From: an uncultured Flavobacteriaceae bacterium
GTDB taxonomy: Bacteria; Bacteroidota; Bacteroidia; Flavobacteriales; Flavobacteriaceae
Length of the DNA stretch: 64,000 bases
Reading direction: 5' to 3'
NCBI GenBank assembly: GCA_947500585.1
Contig: CANMSN010000004.1
Location: 62,001-126,000, forward strand
Part shown: in pieces, positions 49,613-58,766 of the stretch
Layout of the letters: the number at the start of each line of letters is the position of its first letter
Numbering within the stretch: position 1 is the stretch's first letter
Made by a program: the position numbers and the translations under genes
The notes under the pieces: model-generated
What the model was told of the DNA's origin: nothing
Seen by the model: the letters and a program-made list of their open reading frames with translations, nothing else
Databases searched by the model: none

Positions 49613-51412
49613 TTATATTGATTTATTGCGTTTTCTTTCTACTTCTGTTAAATAGATTTTACGTAATCGTAAGTGTTTTGGTGTTACCTCAACATACTCA
49701 TCTTTTTGAATGTACTCTAAAGCTTCTTCTAAAGAGAATTTTATAGCAGGTACAATCTTCGCTTTATCATCTGCACCAGATGAACGTACGTTACTTAATT
49801 TTTTAGTTTTAGTTACGTTAACCGTCATATCGTCACCACGAGAATTCTCGCCAATTACTTGTCCTTCATAAATGTCTTCACCCGGATCAACAAAAAACTT
49901 ACCTCTATCTTGTAATTTATCAATTGAATAAGGAATGGCCTGTCCCTTTTCCATGGATACTAAAGACCCATTTTGACGCTCAGGAATTCCTCCTTTTAGC
50001 GGCTGATATTCTTTAAAACGGTGCGCCATGATAGCTTCACCAGCTGTTGCAGTTAACAATTGATTACGCAAACCTATAATTCCTCTTGAAGGCACAATAA
50101 ACTCACACACCATGCGGTCTCCTTTAGCCTCCATACTCAACATTTCTCCTTTTCGCATGGTAACCATTTCTATAGCTTTACCTGAAACAGTTTCTGGTAA
50201 ATCGATGGTCATTTCCTCAACAGGCTCGCATTTTACACCATCAATTTCTTTAATAATAACTTGTGGCTGTCCAATTTGTAATTCGTAACCTTCACGTCGC
50301 ATCGTTTCAATTAACACTGATAAGTGTAATACACCACGACCAAATACCATAAATTTATCTGCACTATCCGTTTCTTCAACTCTAAGCGCCAAGTTTTTCT
50401 CTAATTCTTTAGCTAAACGATCTTTTATATGACGAGATGTTACAAATTTTCCATCTTTACCAAAGAAAGGTGAATCGTTAATGGTAAACAACATACTCAT
50501 AGTTGGCTCATCAATAGCTATAGTTTTTAAACCTTCAGGAGTTTCCCAATCGGCAACGGTGTCGCCAATTTCAAAACCATCTAAACCAACAAGTGCACAA
50601 ATATCTCCAGTTTGAACATCTTCAACTTTTCTTCTTCCTAAACCTTCAAAAACATGGAGTTCTTTAACCTTAGATTTTTGAATACTTCCATCTCTTTTTA
50701 CTAAAGAAATATTTTGTCCTGTTTTTAATTCCCCACGTGTTAAACGCCCAATTGCAATTCGACCAGTAAAGGATGAAAAATCTAAAGATGTAATTAACAT
50801 TTGCGTAGTTCCTTCTTCAATTTTCGGAGCAGGAATATGTTCAATAACCATATCCAATAATGGCTCTATATTTTCAGTTTCGTTTTGCCAATCGTCGCTC
50901 ATCCAATTGTTTTTTGCAGAACCATAAACGGTTGGAAAATCTAATTGCCATTCTTCAGCACCAAGCTCAAACATTAAATCGAATACTTTCTCATGTACTT
51001 CGTCGGGCGTACAGTTTTCTTTATCCACTTTATTAATAACCACACATGGTTTTAAACCTAAATCAATAGCTTTTTGTAATACAAAACGTGTTTGTGGCAT
51101 AGGCCCTTCAAAGGCATCAACTAACAATAACACACCATCAGCCATGTTTAATACACGCTCTACTTCACCACCAAAATCAGCGTGACCAGGGGTGTCAATA
51201 ATATTTATTTTCGTGTCTTTATAAATTACAGAAACGTTTTTTGAAGTAATTGTAATCCCTCTTTCACGTTCTAAATCGTTATTATCCAGAATCAAATCTC
51301 CAGTATTTTCATTTTCACGGAAAAGCTGACAATGATACATAATCTTATCAACCAAAGTAGTTTTACCGTGATCTACGTGTGCAATAATTGCAATGTTTTT
51401 AATATTAGCCAT
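49613..51412 (-). CDS. typA: ribosome-binding GTPase TypA/BipA
   Basis: A 599-residue translational GTPase. G1 is AHVDHGKTTLVDKIMY, G2 ERGITITSKN, G3 IDTPGHADFGGEVERVL, G4 NKVDK and G5 GSAKNNW; then EF-Tu-like and EF-G-like domains and the TypA-specific C-terminal domain (VPSRGIIGLRNQLLTATAGE; QDRGKFFVDPGEDIYEGQVI). It assists ribosome biogenesis and cold or stress growth. A -7 box is 24-31 bases upstream. Divergent from kdsA. Confidence 0.96.
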   Translation of the reverse strand: MANIKNIAIIAHVDHGKTTLVDKIMYHCQLFRENENTGDLILDNNDLERERGITITSKNVSVIYKDTKINIIDTPGHADFGGEVERVLNMADGVLLLVDAFEGPMPQTRFVLQKAIDLGLKPCVVINKVDKENCTPDEVHEKVFDLMFELGAEEWQLDFPTVYGSAKNNWMSDDWQNETENIEPLLDMVIEHIPAPKIEEGTTQMLITSLDFSSFTGRIAIGRLTRGELKTGQNISLVKRDGSIQKSKVKELHVFEGLGRRKVEDVQTGDICALVGLDGFEIGDTVADWETPEGLKTIAIDEPTMSMLFTINDSPFFGKDGKFVTSRHIKDRLAKELEKNLALRVEETDSADKFMVFGRGVLHLSVLIETMRREGYELQIGQPQVIIKEIDGVKCEPVEEMTIDLPETVSGKAIEMVTMRKGEMLSMEAKGDRMVCEFIVPSRGIIGLRNQLLTATAGEAIMAHRFKEYQPLKGGIPERQNGSLVSMEKGQAIPYSIDKLQDRGKFFVDPGEDIYEGQVIGENSRGDDMTVNVTKTKKLSNVRSSGADDKAKIVPAIKFSLEEALEYIQKDEYVEVTPKHLRLRKIYLTEVERKRNKSI

Positions 51413-51435
51413 AATTGTGCCCTATTTTAAGCGTG

Positions 51436-51443
51436 CAAAGGTA
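51436..51443 (-). promoter_or_regulatory. -7 promoter box (TACCTTTG on minus strand)
   Basis: Exact TAnnTTTG on the minus strand, 24-31 bases before the typA start. Confidence 0.5.
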
Positions 51444-51603
51444 CTTATAAATAATGGATAAATTATATAGTAAAATCTTTTTACACAATCCTTTGGTTAA
51501 AAATTAACTTAAACAGAAATATATGCTATACTATTCTGATTAATAACCTATTAAATATTTATTTTCTCTATTAAAAGTGCTATGGTTTAAAACTTCATAA
51601 TTG

Positions 51604-51611
51604 TATATTTG
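51604..51611 (+). promoter_or_regulatory. -7 promoter box TATATTTG
   Basis: Exact TAnnTTTG, ending 27 bases before the kdsA ATG at 51638. Supports that start over the upstream TTG. Confidence 0.5.
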
Positions 51612-51637
51612 CAAGCAAAATATTGAGACATCATTTT

Positions 51638-52456
51638 ATGAATCTTCAAGACATCACCAAGTTAAAACATACCAATTCCAATAATTTCTTTCTTTTATGC
51701 GGTCCGTGCGCTATTGAAGGAGAAGATATGGCACTACGCATTGCTGAAAAAGTAATTTCTATTACTAATAAATTAGAAATTCCTTATGTATTTAAAGGTA
51801 GTTTTAAAAAAGCAAATAGAAGTAGAATTGATAGTTTTACTGGTATTGGCAATGAAAAGGCTTTGAAAATTCTAAAGAAAGTATCTGACACTTTTGATGT
51901 ACCAACAGTTACAGATATACATGAGGTTTCTGATGCTGCTATGGCTGCGGAATATGTAGATGTTTTACAAATTCCTGCTTTTTTAGTACGCCAAACAGAT
52001 TTGGTAGTTGCCGCCGCAGAAACAGGGAAAGTGGTTAACTTAAAAAAAGGACAGTTTATGAGTCCAGAAGCTATGAAGCATGCCGTACAAAAAGTAAAAG
52101 ATGCTGGTAGCGATAAAGCGTGGATAACTGACCGTGGTACCATGTTTGGTTATCAAGACATGGTAGTTGATTTTCGAGGAATTCCAACTATGCGAAACTA
52201 TGCGCCAGTGGTTTTAGATGTCACGCATTCTTTACAACAACCAAATCAATCTGCTGGAGTTACAGGTGGACGACCAGATATGATTGAGACCATTGCTAGA
52301 GCTGGTGTAGTAAACAATGTTGATGGTTTATTTATTGAAACACATTTTGATCCTGCAAATGCTAAAAGTGACGGTGCCAATATGCTACATTTAGATAATT
52401 TAGAAAAGCTTTTAACTAACTTGGTCGCTATTAGAAAAACAGTTCAATTACTTTAG
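51638..52456 (+). CDS. kdsA: 3-deoxy-8-phosphooctulonate synthase
   Basis: A 272-residue enzyme joining phosphoenolpyruvate and arabinose 5-phosphate to KDO 8-phosphate, for LPS. The signatures are FLLCGPCAIEGEDMALRI, PYVFKGSFKKANRSRIDSFT, VTDIHEVSDAAMAAEYVDVL, RGTMFGYQDMVVDFRGIPTM and LFIETHFDPANAKSDGANML. The ATG at 51638 is used; an in-frame TTG at 51623 would add five residues. LPS synthesis is also represented by lpxD at 12566 but is not linked here. Confidence 0.95.
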   Translation: MNLQDITKLKHTNSNNFFLLCGPCAIEGEDMALRIAEKVISITNKLEIPYVFKGSFKKANRSRIDSFTGIGNEKALKILKKVSDTFDVPTVTDIHEVSDAAMAAEYVDVLQIPAFLVRQTDLVVAAAETGKVVNLKKGQFMSPEAMKHAVQKVKDAGSDKAWITDRGTMFGYQDMVVDFRGIPTMRNYAPVVLDVTHSLQQPNQSAGVTGGRPDMIETIARAGVVNNVDGLFIETHFDPANAKSDGANMLHLDNLEKLLTNLVAIRKTVQLL

Positions 52457-52473
52457 TTCTTAACAAAAGTTTA

Positions 52474-53202
52474 CTATTTATTCCTACCTACTTCATCTGG
52501 ATATAAAGAAAAAACAGTATCGCTTTGAAATACTTGTTTTGAATCTACATCAATAGCAGATAATTTACCTTTAAATGCTGCCCCTGTATCAATATTCCAA
52601 ACATTTATAGCTTGCATTGGGACTTCAGAATTGTAACGTGTTGTTGGTGTATGACCTATATAAATTTCGGTATAATGTTTTAATCTATTTGGATATAAGA
52701 GTGAATCTATTTCCATATTCGCATCCATGGTTAAAGCCATTTCCCAAAGAGTTCTATCAAAATAAAGCGTTTGTTGATAAACTTCTTTTTCAACACCGTG
52801 CATTGAGGTAAAACCTGCATGAATGAATAGCCTATTTTTATTATCAATATGATACATCGTCATATTTTTAAAAAAATTTAGATGCTTTTCTTTATCAGCA
52901 TCAGAAACCATATTATAACTATCAAGTGTTTCTTTACCGCCATGCATATACCAAATAGGATTTACATCTTTGTCATCTAACCATTTTTCGCACCAAGCAT
53001 CATGATTTCCTTTTATAAAAACACAATCTATCTTTGCTGATAATTCAATTAAAAACTGAATAACTTGCGCCGATTCACTCCAACCATCTACATAATCACC
53101 TAAAAAAATGAGTTTATCGTCGTCTTTTACTTCAATCTTATTTAAAAGCTGAACTAAAGCCTTTAAGCCTCCATGAATATCTCCTATTGTAATTGTTCGC
53201 AT
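52474..53202 (-). CDS. PPP-family metallophosphatase
   Basis: A 242-residue serine/threonine-type phosphatase. The three metal motifs are GDIHGGLKALVQLL (residues 7-20), LIFLGDYVDGWSESA (about 32-46) and FIKGNHDAWCEKW (about 63-75), and later IHAGFT and IGHTPTTRY. Cytoplasmic; a bis(5'-nucleosyl)-tetraphosphatase-like role is possible. Convergent with kdsA, 17 bases apart. A -7 box lies 20-27 bases before the start. Confidence 0.9.
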   Translation of the reverse strand: MRTITIGDIHGGLKALVQLLNKIEVKDDDKLIFLGDYVDGWSESAQVIQFLIELSAKIDCVFIKGNHDAWCEKWLDDKDVNPIWYMHGGKETLDSYNMVSDADKEKHLNFFKNMTMYHIDNKNRLFIHAGFTSMHGVEKEVYQQTLYFDRTLWEMALTMDANMEIDSLLYPNRLKHYTEIYIGHTPTTRYNSEVPMQAINVWNIDTGAAFKGKLSAIDVDSKQVFQSDTVFSLYPDEVGRNK

Positions 53203-53221
53203 AAATGAAATTAGTTTTTTA

Positions 53222-53229
53222 CAAAACTA
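53222..53229 (-). promoter_or_regulatory. -7 promoter box (TAGTTTTG on minus strand)
   Basis: Exact TAnnTTTG on the minus strand, 20-27 bases before the phosphatase gene start. Confidence 0.45.
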
Positions 53230-53270
53230 AGCGATTACATTAAACTAAACCATTTTAGATTGAGTTATAC

Positions 53271-54536
53271 TCAAAAATATTGCCCAATACCAAATACAAA
53301 TCCTTTGGTAGCGTCTTTAGTAATACCATACCCATAATCTATTCTAAAAATGGCATTGTATATTTTTTTATGAATAAACCTAAGCCCTAATCCTGGATAC
53401 ACTTTTACATTATTCTTTTTACTAAAATCGGCAAAATCGCCTCCTGGATTTCGCCATGTACCAGCATCAATAAAAGCATTCCCTTGTAATACAAACCAAT
53501 CTTTTTCGTATAATGTTTGGCGATATTCAGTATTTAAAACAATAACTCCTGTACCTCTATCGATGGTATTTCCAACACCACGAACATTCAAATTATTATC
53601 TACTGAAAATGGTGCAAAAGGTGTTTCATCATTAGTTGATAAACCTAATCGCAATCTATTTGCCCAATTTCCTTTTTCACCTATGCGTTTAAAGATGAAA
53701 AAATCATTCCAACCTATAAAAAAGTCCGGTAATGCATCATTAGTAGAAGTAACATATTGGAAGTTAAACTGACTTCTAAATCCAGATACATATTGATAAA
53801 AATAATCTAGTTTATTATATTCATAAATACCTTTTACTAACCATTTATGCACATTTAATTCTCTTGGTACGTTAGGATTTGTAGCACCAAATTTATACTG
53901 ATAATCTTCGACAAAATAGTTTAACCCAAGTTCTAATCGGTTACTAAAATTGAATTCGTATAACCCTAAAATTTCAGCAGACTTGTTATTATACTTATAA
54001 TTTGACGATGTATTATCGAAAAAAACAGGTTCTTGCGTGCTTAAATCTTGTAAATTTAACGCTAAACCTAATTTATTTGAAAATAAATAGGGTGCTCTAA
54101 AGTTTAGAGCATAACTATCATAAATATCCTTTTGATAAAAACCTCCAAACGTTATATTTCTTCCAAATACATTAAATTCATATAAGCCTAATCGATAGGC
54201 GAATTCATCATTATCTGTTGTATAAACATTTGCAGAGGGAATTAATGTGAAGTTTTCTTCAATATTATAAAATACATTGTACTGATTATCTTCTGATAAG
54301 AAAACTTGATAATAAGCATGTGATACTGAAGGCAAACGTTTTAATCTGAGAATATCGTTTTCAATAGTTGTAGAATCTAAAATAGTACTAGGTTTTATTT
54401 TAGAAATGCTTTTTATAAATGATGTTTTTAACTTTTTATTGCCTTGTATTTTTAAATCGTGAACAAAAGATTCTTGAGCATAAACGCCTGAAGTTATCAA
54501 ACCAAACAATAGTAATACGTGTACTAATTTTTTCAT
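53271..54536 (-). CDS. BamA-like outer membrane barrel protein with POTRA domain
   Basis: A 421-residue protein with a signal peptide (MKKLVHVLLLFGLITSGVYA) and one POTRA-like domain (VHDLKIQGNKKLKTSFIKSI; RLKRLPSVSHAYYQVFLSED), then a barrel of the Omp85 type ending IFRIDYGYGITKDATKGFVF and GIGQYF. It has the RGVGNT and GLRFIHK elements of the family and a terminal phenylalanine. It may insert or secrete one partner; the overlapping GH113 gene upstream (4 bases) suggests a link. Not the main BamA, which has five POTRA domains. Confidence 0.85.
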   Translation of the reverse strand: MKKLVHVLLLFGLITSGVYAQESFVHDLKIQGNKKLKTSFIKSISKIKPSTILDSTTIENDILRLKRLPSVSHAYYQVFLSEDNQYNVFYNIEENFTLIPSANVYTTDNDEFAYRLGLYEFNVFGRNITFGGFYQKDIYDSYALNFRAPYLFSNKLGLALNLQDLSTQEPVFFDNTSSNYKYNNKSAEILGLYEFNFSNRLELGLNYFVEDYQYKFGATNPNVPRELNVHKWLVKGIYEYNKLDYFYQYVSGFRSQFNFQYVTSTNDALPDFFIGWNDFFIFKRIGEKGNWANRLRLGLSTNDETPFAPFSVDNNLNVRGVGNTIDRGTGVIVLNTEYRQTLYEKDWFVLQGNAFIDAGTWRNPGGDFADFSKKNNVKVYPGLGLRFIHKKIYNAIFRIDYGYGITKDATKGFVFGIGQYF

Positions 54537-55543
54537 TCAAGCAGAGATTTGTATTGTTTACGTATCAATGCTTCTACTGGTTTATTTTGAGGCGTAAACA
54601 TAAAATCATCTTTACCCCCAGCGTTTTCATGATTATGAAACCACTTCCAAATAAAACCACCAGCAAACCAATCTTCTTTCCAAAAGGTTTCAAACAAAGC
54701 CTGTGTTGTGTTGGTTTGCGCTTCAAGATTTACTTGATTCATACTCCTATCGCTTACCCAAGGTTTCTTTCCTGAATAATCAACACTTCTATAACCATAC
54801 TCTGTAAATAAAATAGGTTTATCATGTTTTTGAGACATATTATAAATGACTTGTTTATGAGTTTTCCAACCTTCTAAACATTCTTTAACAGTTGGTGTTT
54901 TACTATCACTTACTGGAAAATACGCATCAACACCAATGTAATCTAGTTCGCTCCAAAAAGGAGTGCGTTTAAACTCATCCCAATTGGCGGCATAAGTCAA
55001 CTTGCCATTATATTTGGCTTTTATCTTTTTTATTAAAGCATTCCAAAATTCTGGTCTGTTTTCAATAAATTTTTCTAACTCAGTACCAATACAAAATAGT
55101 TCTGCTTCAACCTCGTTTGCCAAATCTGCATATTCTAAAATAAAACTTGTATAAGAAGCTTCTAAAGTTTTCCAATCGGCTTCATTCTTCATTTCTATAA
55201 AACCAGTAAACTCACCTCGCCAAACCCAAATTTGGGGTTTAATCATGATTTTAATTTGCTGTTTTCTGAGTTCTTGAATATATTGTTGAGCTCCATTTCT
55301 AGTTTCGCCAAACCACTGCCTATCTGTATTATGAATAATTTCTGGATGCTCTAAATTTTTAATAAAACCAAAGGGCATAACTGCAGCATAATTAGCATTT
55401 ACGTGAACTACTGGTTTTATATGAGCGTCATTTATAGCGTCTCTTGAAGCCACAAAACTTACCCCATTAATTTTAGCAGTTTGAGGTTTGCAAGATTGTA
55501 TTGCTAAAACTGATAAAAAAAAGAGGTACTTAAATGGCTTCAT
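54533..55543 (-). CDS. GH113-like glycoside hydrolase, lipoprotein
   Basis: A 336-residue lipoprotein (lipobox AIQSC, cysteine 18). The TIM barrel resembles GH113 (beta-1,4-mannanases): FCIGTELEKFIEN holds the proposed acid/base glutamate and PILFTEYGYRSVDY the nucleophile glutamate; IMIKPQIWVWRGEFTGFIEM and YIGVDAYFPVSDSKTP are also family-like. It sits in the periplasm or on the outer membrane. The C terminus overlaps the start of the BamA-like gene by 4 bases (shared ATGA). Confidence 0.85.
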   Translation of the reverse strand: MKPFKYLFFLSVLAIQSCKPQTAKINGVSFVASRDAINDAHIKPVVHVNANYAAVMPFGFIKNLEHPEIIHNTDRQWFGETRNGAQQYIQELRKQQIKIMIKPQIWVWRGEFTGFIEMKNEADWKTLEASYTSFILEYADLANEVEAELFCIGTELEKFIENRPEFWNALIKKIKAKYNGKLTYAANWDEFKRTPFWSELDYIGVDAYFPVSDSKTPTVKECLEGWKTHKQVIYNMSQKHDKPILFTEYGYRSVDYSGKKPWVSDRSMNQVNLEAQTNTTQALFETFWKEDWFAGGFIWKWFHNHENAGGKDDFMFTPQNKPVEALIRKQYKSLLE

Positions 55544-55580
55544 AGAAGAGAGATTTAAACTCCTAATTTACTATTAATCA

Positions 55581-56468
55581 TTAAAATAATGCTCTTAAAC
55601 CAATGTTAAATGTTTGCCCTAAACCTGTATCGTTTCCACGAACAAAGTTTGTGTAAAGCGTTTCTATATTTAAAACATCTGTTAATTGATATTTTACGCC
55701 ACCTCCTAATGCTGTAAAGTCTTGAGAAAAATCATTACCCGCATCAATTAACTGAGAATGTTGAACTAATGCTAAAACAGTGAATTTAGAACTAGGAAAA
55801 TAGCTTAAAAACACTCCAGGTGTTAAACGTATACTGTTATTGGCAAAACTATCTTCCTTTTTCCCGAAATTATATTCTGTATTTAACTCAGAAAACAATT
55901 GCCAATCGCCTCCAGAAAAGCTATAATCGTAGAAAAATCTGTTCTGAAAAATAAAGCCTTTTTGATCTAAAAACACTCCATTTTCAACTTCATTATCAAT
56001 TAAAGGAATATGAAAGGCTGTTTGAATAGTAAAATTACTAACACTTTTAATGGGGTTAAACTTTATAGCTGGAGCAAAAGATGTAAATCCTGAACGTGCT
56101 GAATTCGCTTCACCATCAAACTTAAAAACATCTAAAGCATCTCGCCCTCCTACAACGTTTGAACGAAACTCTAATAAAAGTCCAACATTGAAATTGTTAT
56201 TATTTGAAACTCCAGTAAACACATCAATTGTAGAAGTAAAAAATGTATTTCTTGGAATAGTTTGCTTATCGCCGTTAGGACCAAATAAATCTTTAGTTTC
56301 TGTATATAAATTATTAAACCATTTTATATCCCACTGTCCTTTCTTTAAAAGTTTTGATGGTGTATACGTTTGAATAACACTTCCTTGGCTTTTTTCTTGT
56401 TCTTCATCTTGTGAATAACCTGAAAAGGTTATGGCTACAAATATTAGTATTGCTATTATTTTTTTCAT
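55581..56468 (-). CDS. outer membrane porin-like protein
   Basis: A 295-residue protein with a signal peptide (MKKIIAILIFVAITFSGYSQ) and beta-strand alternation throughout (FNVGLLLEFRSNVVGGRDAL; SSKFTVLALVQHSQLIDAGN), ending TFNIGLRALF. It resembles transporter-type barrel proteins of unknown substrate. It is 38 bases from the GH113 gene and 71 bases from the DUF547 gene, all on the minus strand. Confidence 0.75.
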   Translation of the reverse strand: MKKIIAILIFVAITFSGYSQDEEQEKSQGSVIQTYTPSKLLKKGQWDIKWFNNLYTETKDLFGPNGDKQTIPRNTFFTSTIDVFTGVSNNNNFNVGLLLEFRSNVVGGRDALDVFKFDGEANSARSGFTSFAPAIKFNPIKSVSNFTIQTAFHIPLIDNEVENGVFLDQKGFIFQNRFFYDYSFSGGDWQLFSELNTEYNFGKKEDSFANNSIRLTPGVFLSYFPSSKFTVLALVQHSQLIDAGNDFSQDFTALGGGVKYQLTDVLNIETLYTNFVRGNDTGLGQTFNIGLRALF

Positions 56469-56505
56469 AATTGAGTTTGTTTTATTGTTTGTTTACTTTC
56501 CAATA

Positions 56506-56538
56506 AGACCTGTCAGGTTTTAAAAACCTGACAGGTCT
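56506..56538. repeat. perfect palindrome with 16-base arms
   Basis: AGACCTGTCAGGTTTT and AAAACCTGACAGGTCT around a single central base. It lies directly after the stop of the DUF547 gene on the minus strand and may end its transcript. A comparable palindrome is a known dispersed type in Bacteroidota. Confidence 0.7.
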
Positions 56539-56539
56539 G

Positions 56540-57253
56540 CTATTGTGTATTAATAGTCCAGTCATAAGGAAAGTAGCTTAACTTGAATTTGTTATCTAAT
56601 TTTTCTGTTCTGTATTTATTTATGAAGTCAATTTCAGTTTCACCATTCATGGTAAAATCGGCTTTATACCACTCCATAATTTGAGAGGCTTCTACACGTT
56701 TCTTTTTAGTATTCACTTTTAAAAACGAACTATTTATTGCCTTTTTTGTTTGTTCTTCTAATTGTTTATTAAGCGTATTAGGTAAATAAGCATCATTAAT
56801 TAAAGGAGGACATCCAACCGCACCACATACTAGCACAAAGTGAAAACGGGCATCGTTAAATTGTGCTCTTAAAAGGGTATGCTCAATATCATTTAAAGTG
56901 ATGTTTTTTCCAGCCAAACTATATGTAGTTTTATCAAAAAACCCTTTATTATCAAGTGGTGAATTTGTTGGATAATTATCAACGATGCCTTTTATTACCG
57001 ATAAATTATAGGCATTAATCCAAAAGGCTTGATAGTTACTCGCATCGTCTTTAGAAATCGAAATTCCTTCAGCTATTTTTAAAATGCTATTAAGTTCTTC
57101 TTGATTATCATGAATATTTGAATAGGCTACTTTTCCATTAGACACGTTTGCTTTAAAAAAAGCATCCGCTTTAGACAAAAAGGTATTTAAATCTTGTGAA
57201 AACCCTTCAAAAGAAATCAGAGCTATGATGATGATTATAAATTGTTTTTTCAT
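56540..57253 (-). CDS. DUF547 family secreted protein
   Basis: A 237-residue exported protein (signal MKKQFIIIIIALISFEGFSQ). DUF547 motifs are FWINAYNLSVIKGIVDNYP, LNDIEHTLLRAQFNDARFHF and LVCGAVGCPPLINDAYLPNT, with the conserved cysteines and histidines. The family is widespread, with no known reaction. It is divergent from the FAD-oxidoreductase/polyferredoxin pair at 57466, from which it is separated by a 212-base region. Confidence 0.88.
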   Translation of the reverse strand: MKKQFIIIIIALISFEGFSQDLNTFLSKADAFFKANVSNGKVAYSNIHDNQEELNSILKIAEGISISKDDASNYQAFWINAYNLSVIKGIVDNYPTNSPLDNKGFFDKTTYSLAGKNITLNDIEHTLLRAQFNDARFHFVLVCGAVGCPPLINDAYLPNTLNKQLEEQTKKAINSSFLKVNTKKKRVEASQIMEWYKADFTMNGETEIDFINKYRTEKLDNKFKLSYFPYDWTINTQ

Positions 57254-57465
57254 TTTTCTTAATTATTAAATTTTAAGCTTTGCAAAGTAACTGCACTTAG
57301 GTCGCATAAAATTTCAGGTAATTACAAAGAGATTGAAAAAAATCAGCGTCTTACTTTACTAAAAATCCTTACACAAGCCCTTCAATTTAAACTTGTTCTA
57401 AATTAATATGTTAAACTTAAGTTCTTATCTTTAACTTCGACCTAACATCCTCAACAACCAAAATT

Positions 57466-58764
57466 ATGGAGCATATCGTTATTATTGGAAACGGAATATC
57501 TGGTGTTACTGCTGCAAGACATATTCGTAAACTTTCAGATAAAAAAATCACTATCATTTCTACCGAAACGGATTATTTTTTCTCCCGTACTGCACTTATG
57601 TATGTGTATATGGGACACATGAAATTTGAACATACCCAACCTTATGAAAATTGGTTCTGGAAGAAAAACAGAATTGAACTAAAAAAAGGCTATGTAAAGT
57701 CTATTGAAACAAAAAATAAAACACTTCATTTTGCTGAAGGCGACACACTTCAATATGACAAACTCATTATAGCAACAGGCAGTAAACCCAATAAATTCGG
57801 GTGGCCAGGGCAAGATTTAGATGGTGTTATGGGTATGTACCACAAACAAGATTTAGATAATCTTGAAAAATATGCACCAAATAATAAAGTATGTAAACGC
57901 GCCGTAATTGTTGGTGGCGGTTTAATAGGTATTGAGCTTGCAGAAATGTTAAATTCCAGAAATATTCCTGTTACCTTTTTAGTAAGAGAAGCTAGCTTTT
58001 GGAACGGTGTTTTACCAAAAGGCGAAAGCGAAATGATTAACCGACACATAAAAAATCATCATATAGATTTACGGTTAAGCACTAATTTAAAAGAAATAGT
58101 TTCTGATGAACATGGTAAAGTAAAATCTATAATTATTCAAGAAACAGGTGAAGAAATTGCTTGCGATGTAGTTGGATTAACAGCTGGTGTATCTCCAAAT
58201 ATCAATTTTATAAAAGATTCAAGTATTGAAACTGGAAAAGGTGTAAAAGTAAATCGTTATTTAGAAACCAATATTCCAGATGTGTATGCAATTGGTGATT
58301 GTGCCGAACAGCACGAAGGTATAAACGGCCGCAGACCAATTGAAGCGATTTGGTACACAGGGCGTATGATGGGAGAAACTTTAGCACAAACCATTTGCGG
58401 AAATAGAATGCAATACAACCCCGGACATTGGTTTAACTCCGCCAAATTTTTAGATATTGAATATCAAACCTACGGGTGGGTATTTTCTAAACCAAAAGAA
58501 AACGAAGTGCATTTTCATTGGAAACATGAAGACAACACAAAATGCATAACCGTTTGTTACAATAAAAACACAAATGAATTTTTAGGTATAAATACCTTCG
58601 GAATTAGAATGCGTCATGAAACATTTGACACATGGCTTACTGAAAAACGAGATGTAGATTATGTAATGAATAATCTTCCAGAAGCTAATTTTGATCCTGA
58701 ATTCTATAGCCATTATGAAGCTGATATTCTTTCAGCTTATAACCAGAAATTACAAATCGTATAA
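57466..58764 (+). CDS. NAD(P)/FAD-dependent oxidoreductase
   Basis: A 432-residue flavoprotein of the NADH:rubredoxin/nitrite reductase type. The FAD-binding GNGISGVTAARHIRK is at about residues 8-22, the NAD(P)-binding VGGGLIGIELAEML at about 150, and the second FAD motif VYAIGDCAEQHEG at about 270. The C-terminal about 110 residues (AKFLDIEYQTYGWVFSKPKE; WKHEDNTKCITVCYNKNTNE) form a family-specific domain. It starts an operon with the membrane polyferredoxin (2-base gap), to which it could pass electrons. Confidence 0.9.
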   Translation: MEHIVIIGNGISGVTAARHIRKLSDKKITIISTETDYFFSRTALMYVYMGHMKFEHTQPYENWFWKKNRIELKKGYVKSIETKNKTLHFAEGDTLQYDKLIIATGSKPNKFGWPGQDLDGVMGMYHKQDLDNLEKYAPNNKVCKRAVIVGGGLIGIELAEMLNSRNIPVTFLVREASFWNGVLPKGESEMINRHIKNHHIDLRLSTNLKEIVSDEHGKVKSIIIQETGEEIACDVVGLTAGVSPNINFIKDSSIETGKGVKVNRYLETNIPDVYAIGDCAEQHEGINGRRPIEAIWYTGRMMGETLAQTICGNRMQYNPGHWFNSAKFLDIEYQTYGWVFSKPKENEVHFHWKHEDNTKCITVCYNKNTNEFLGINTFGIRMRHETFDTWLTEKRDVDYVMNNLPEANFDPEFYSHYEADILSAYNQKLQIV

Positions 58765-58766
58765 TT

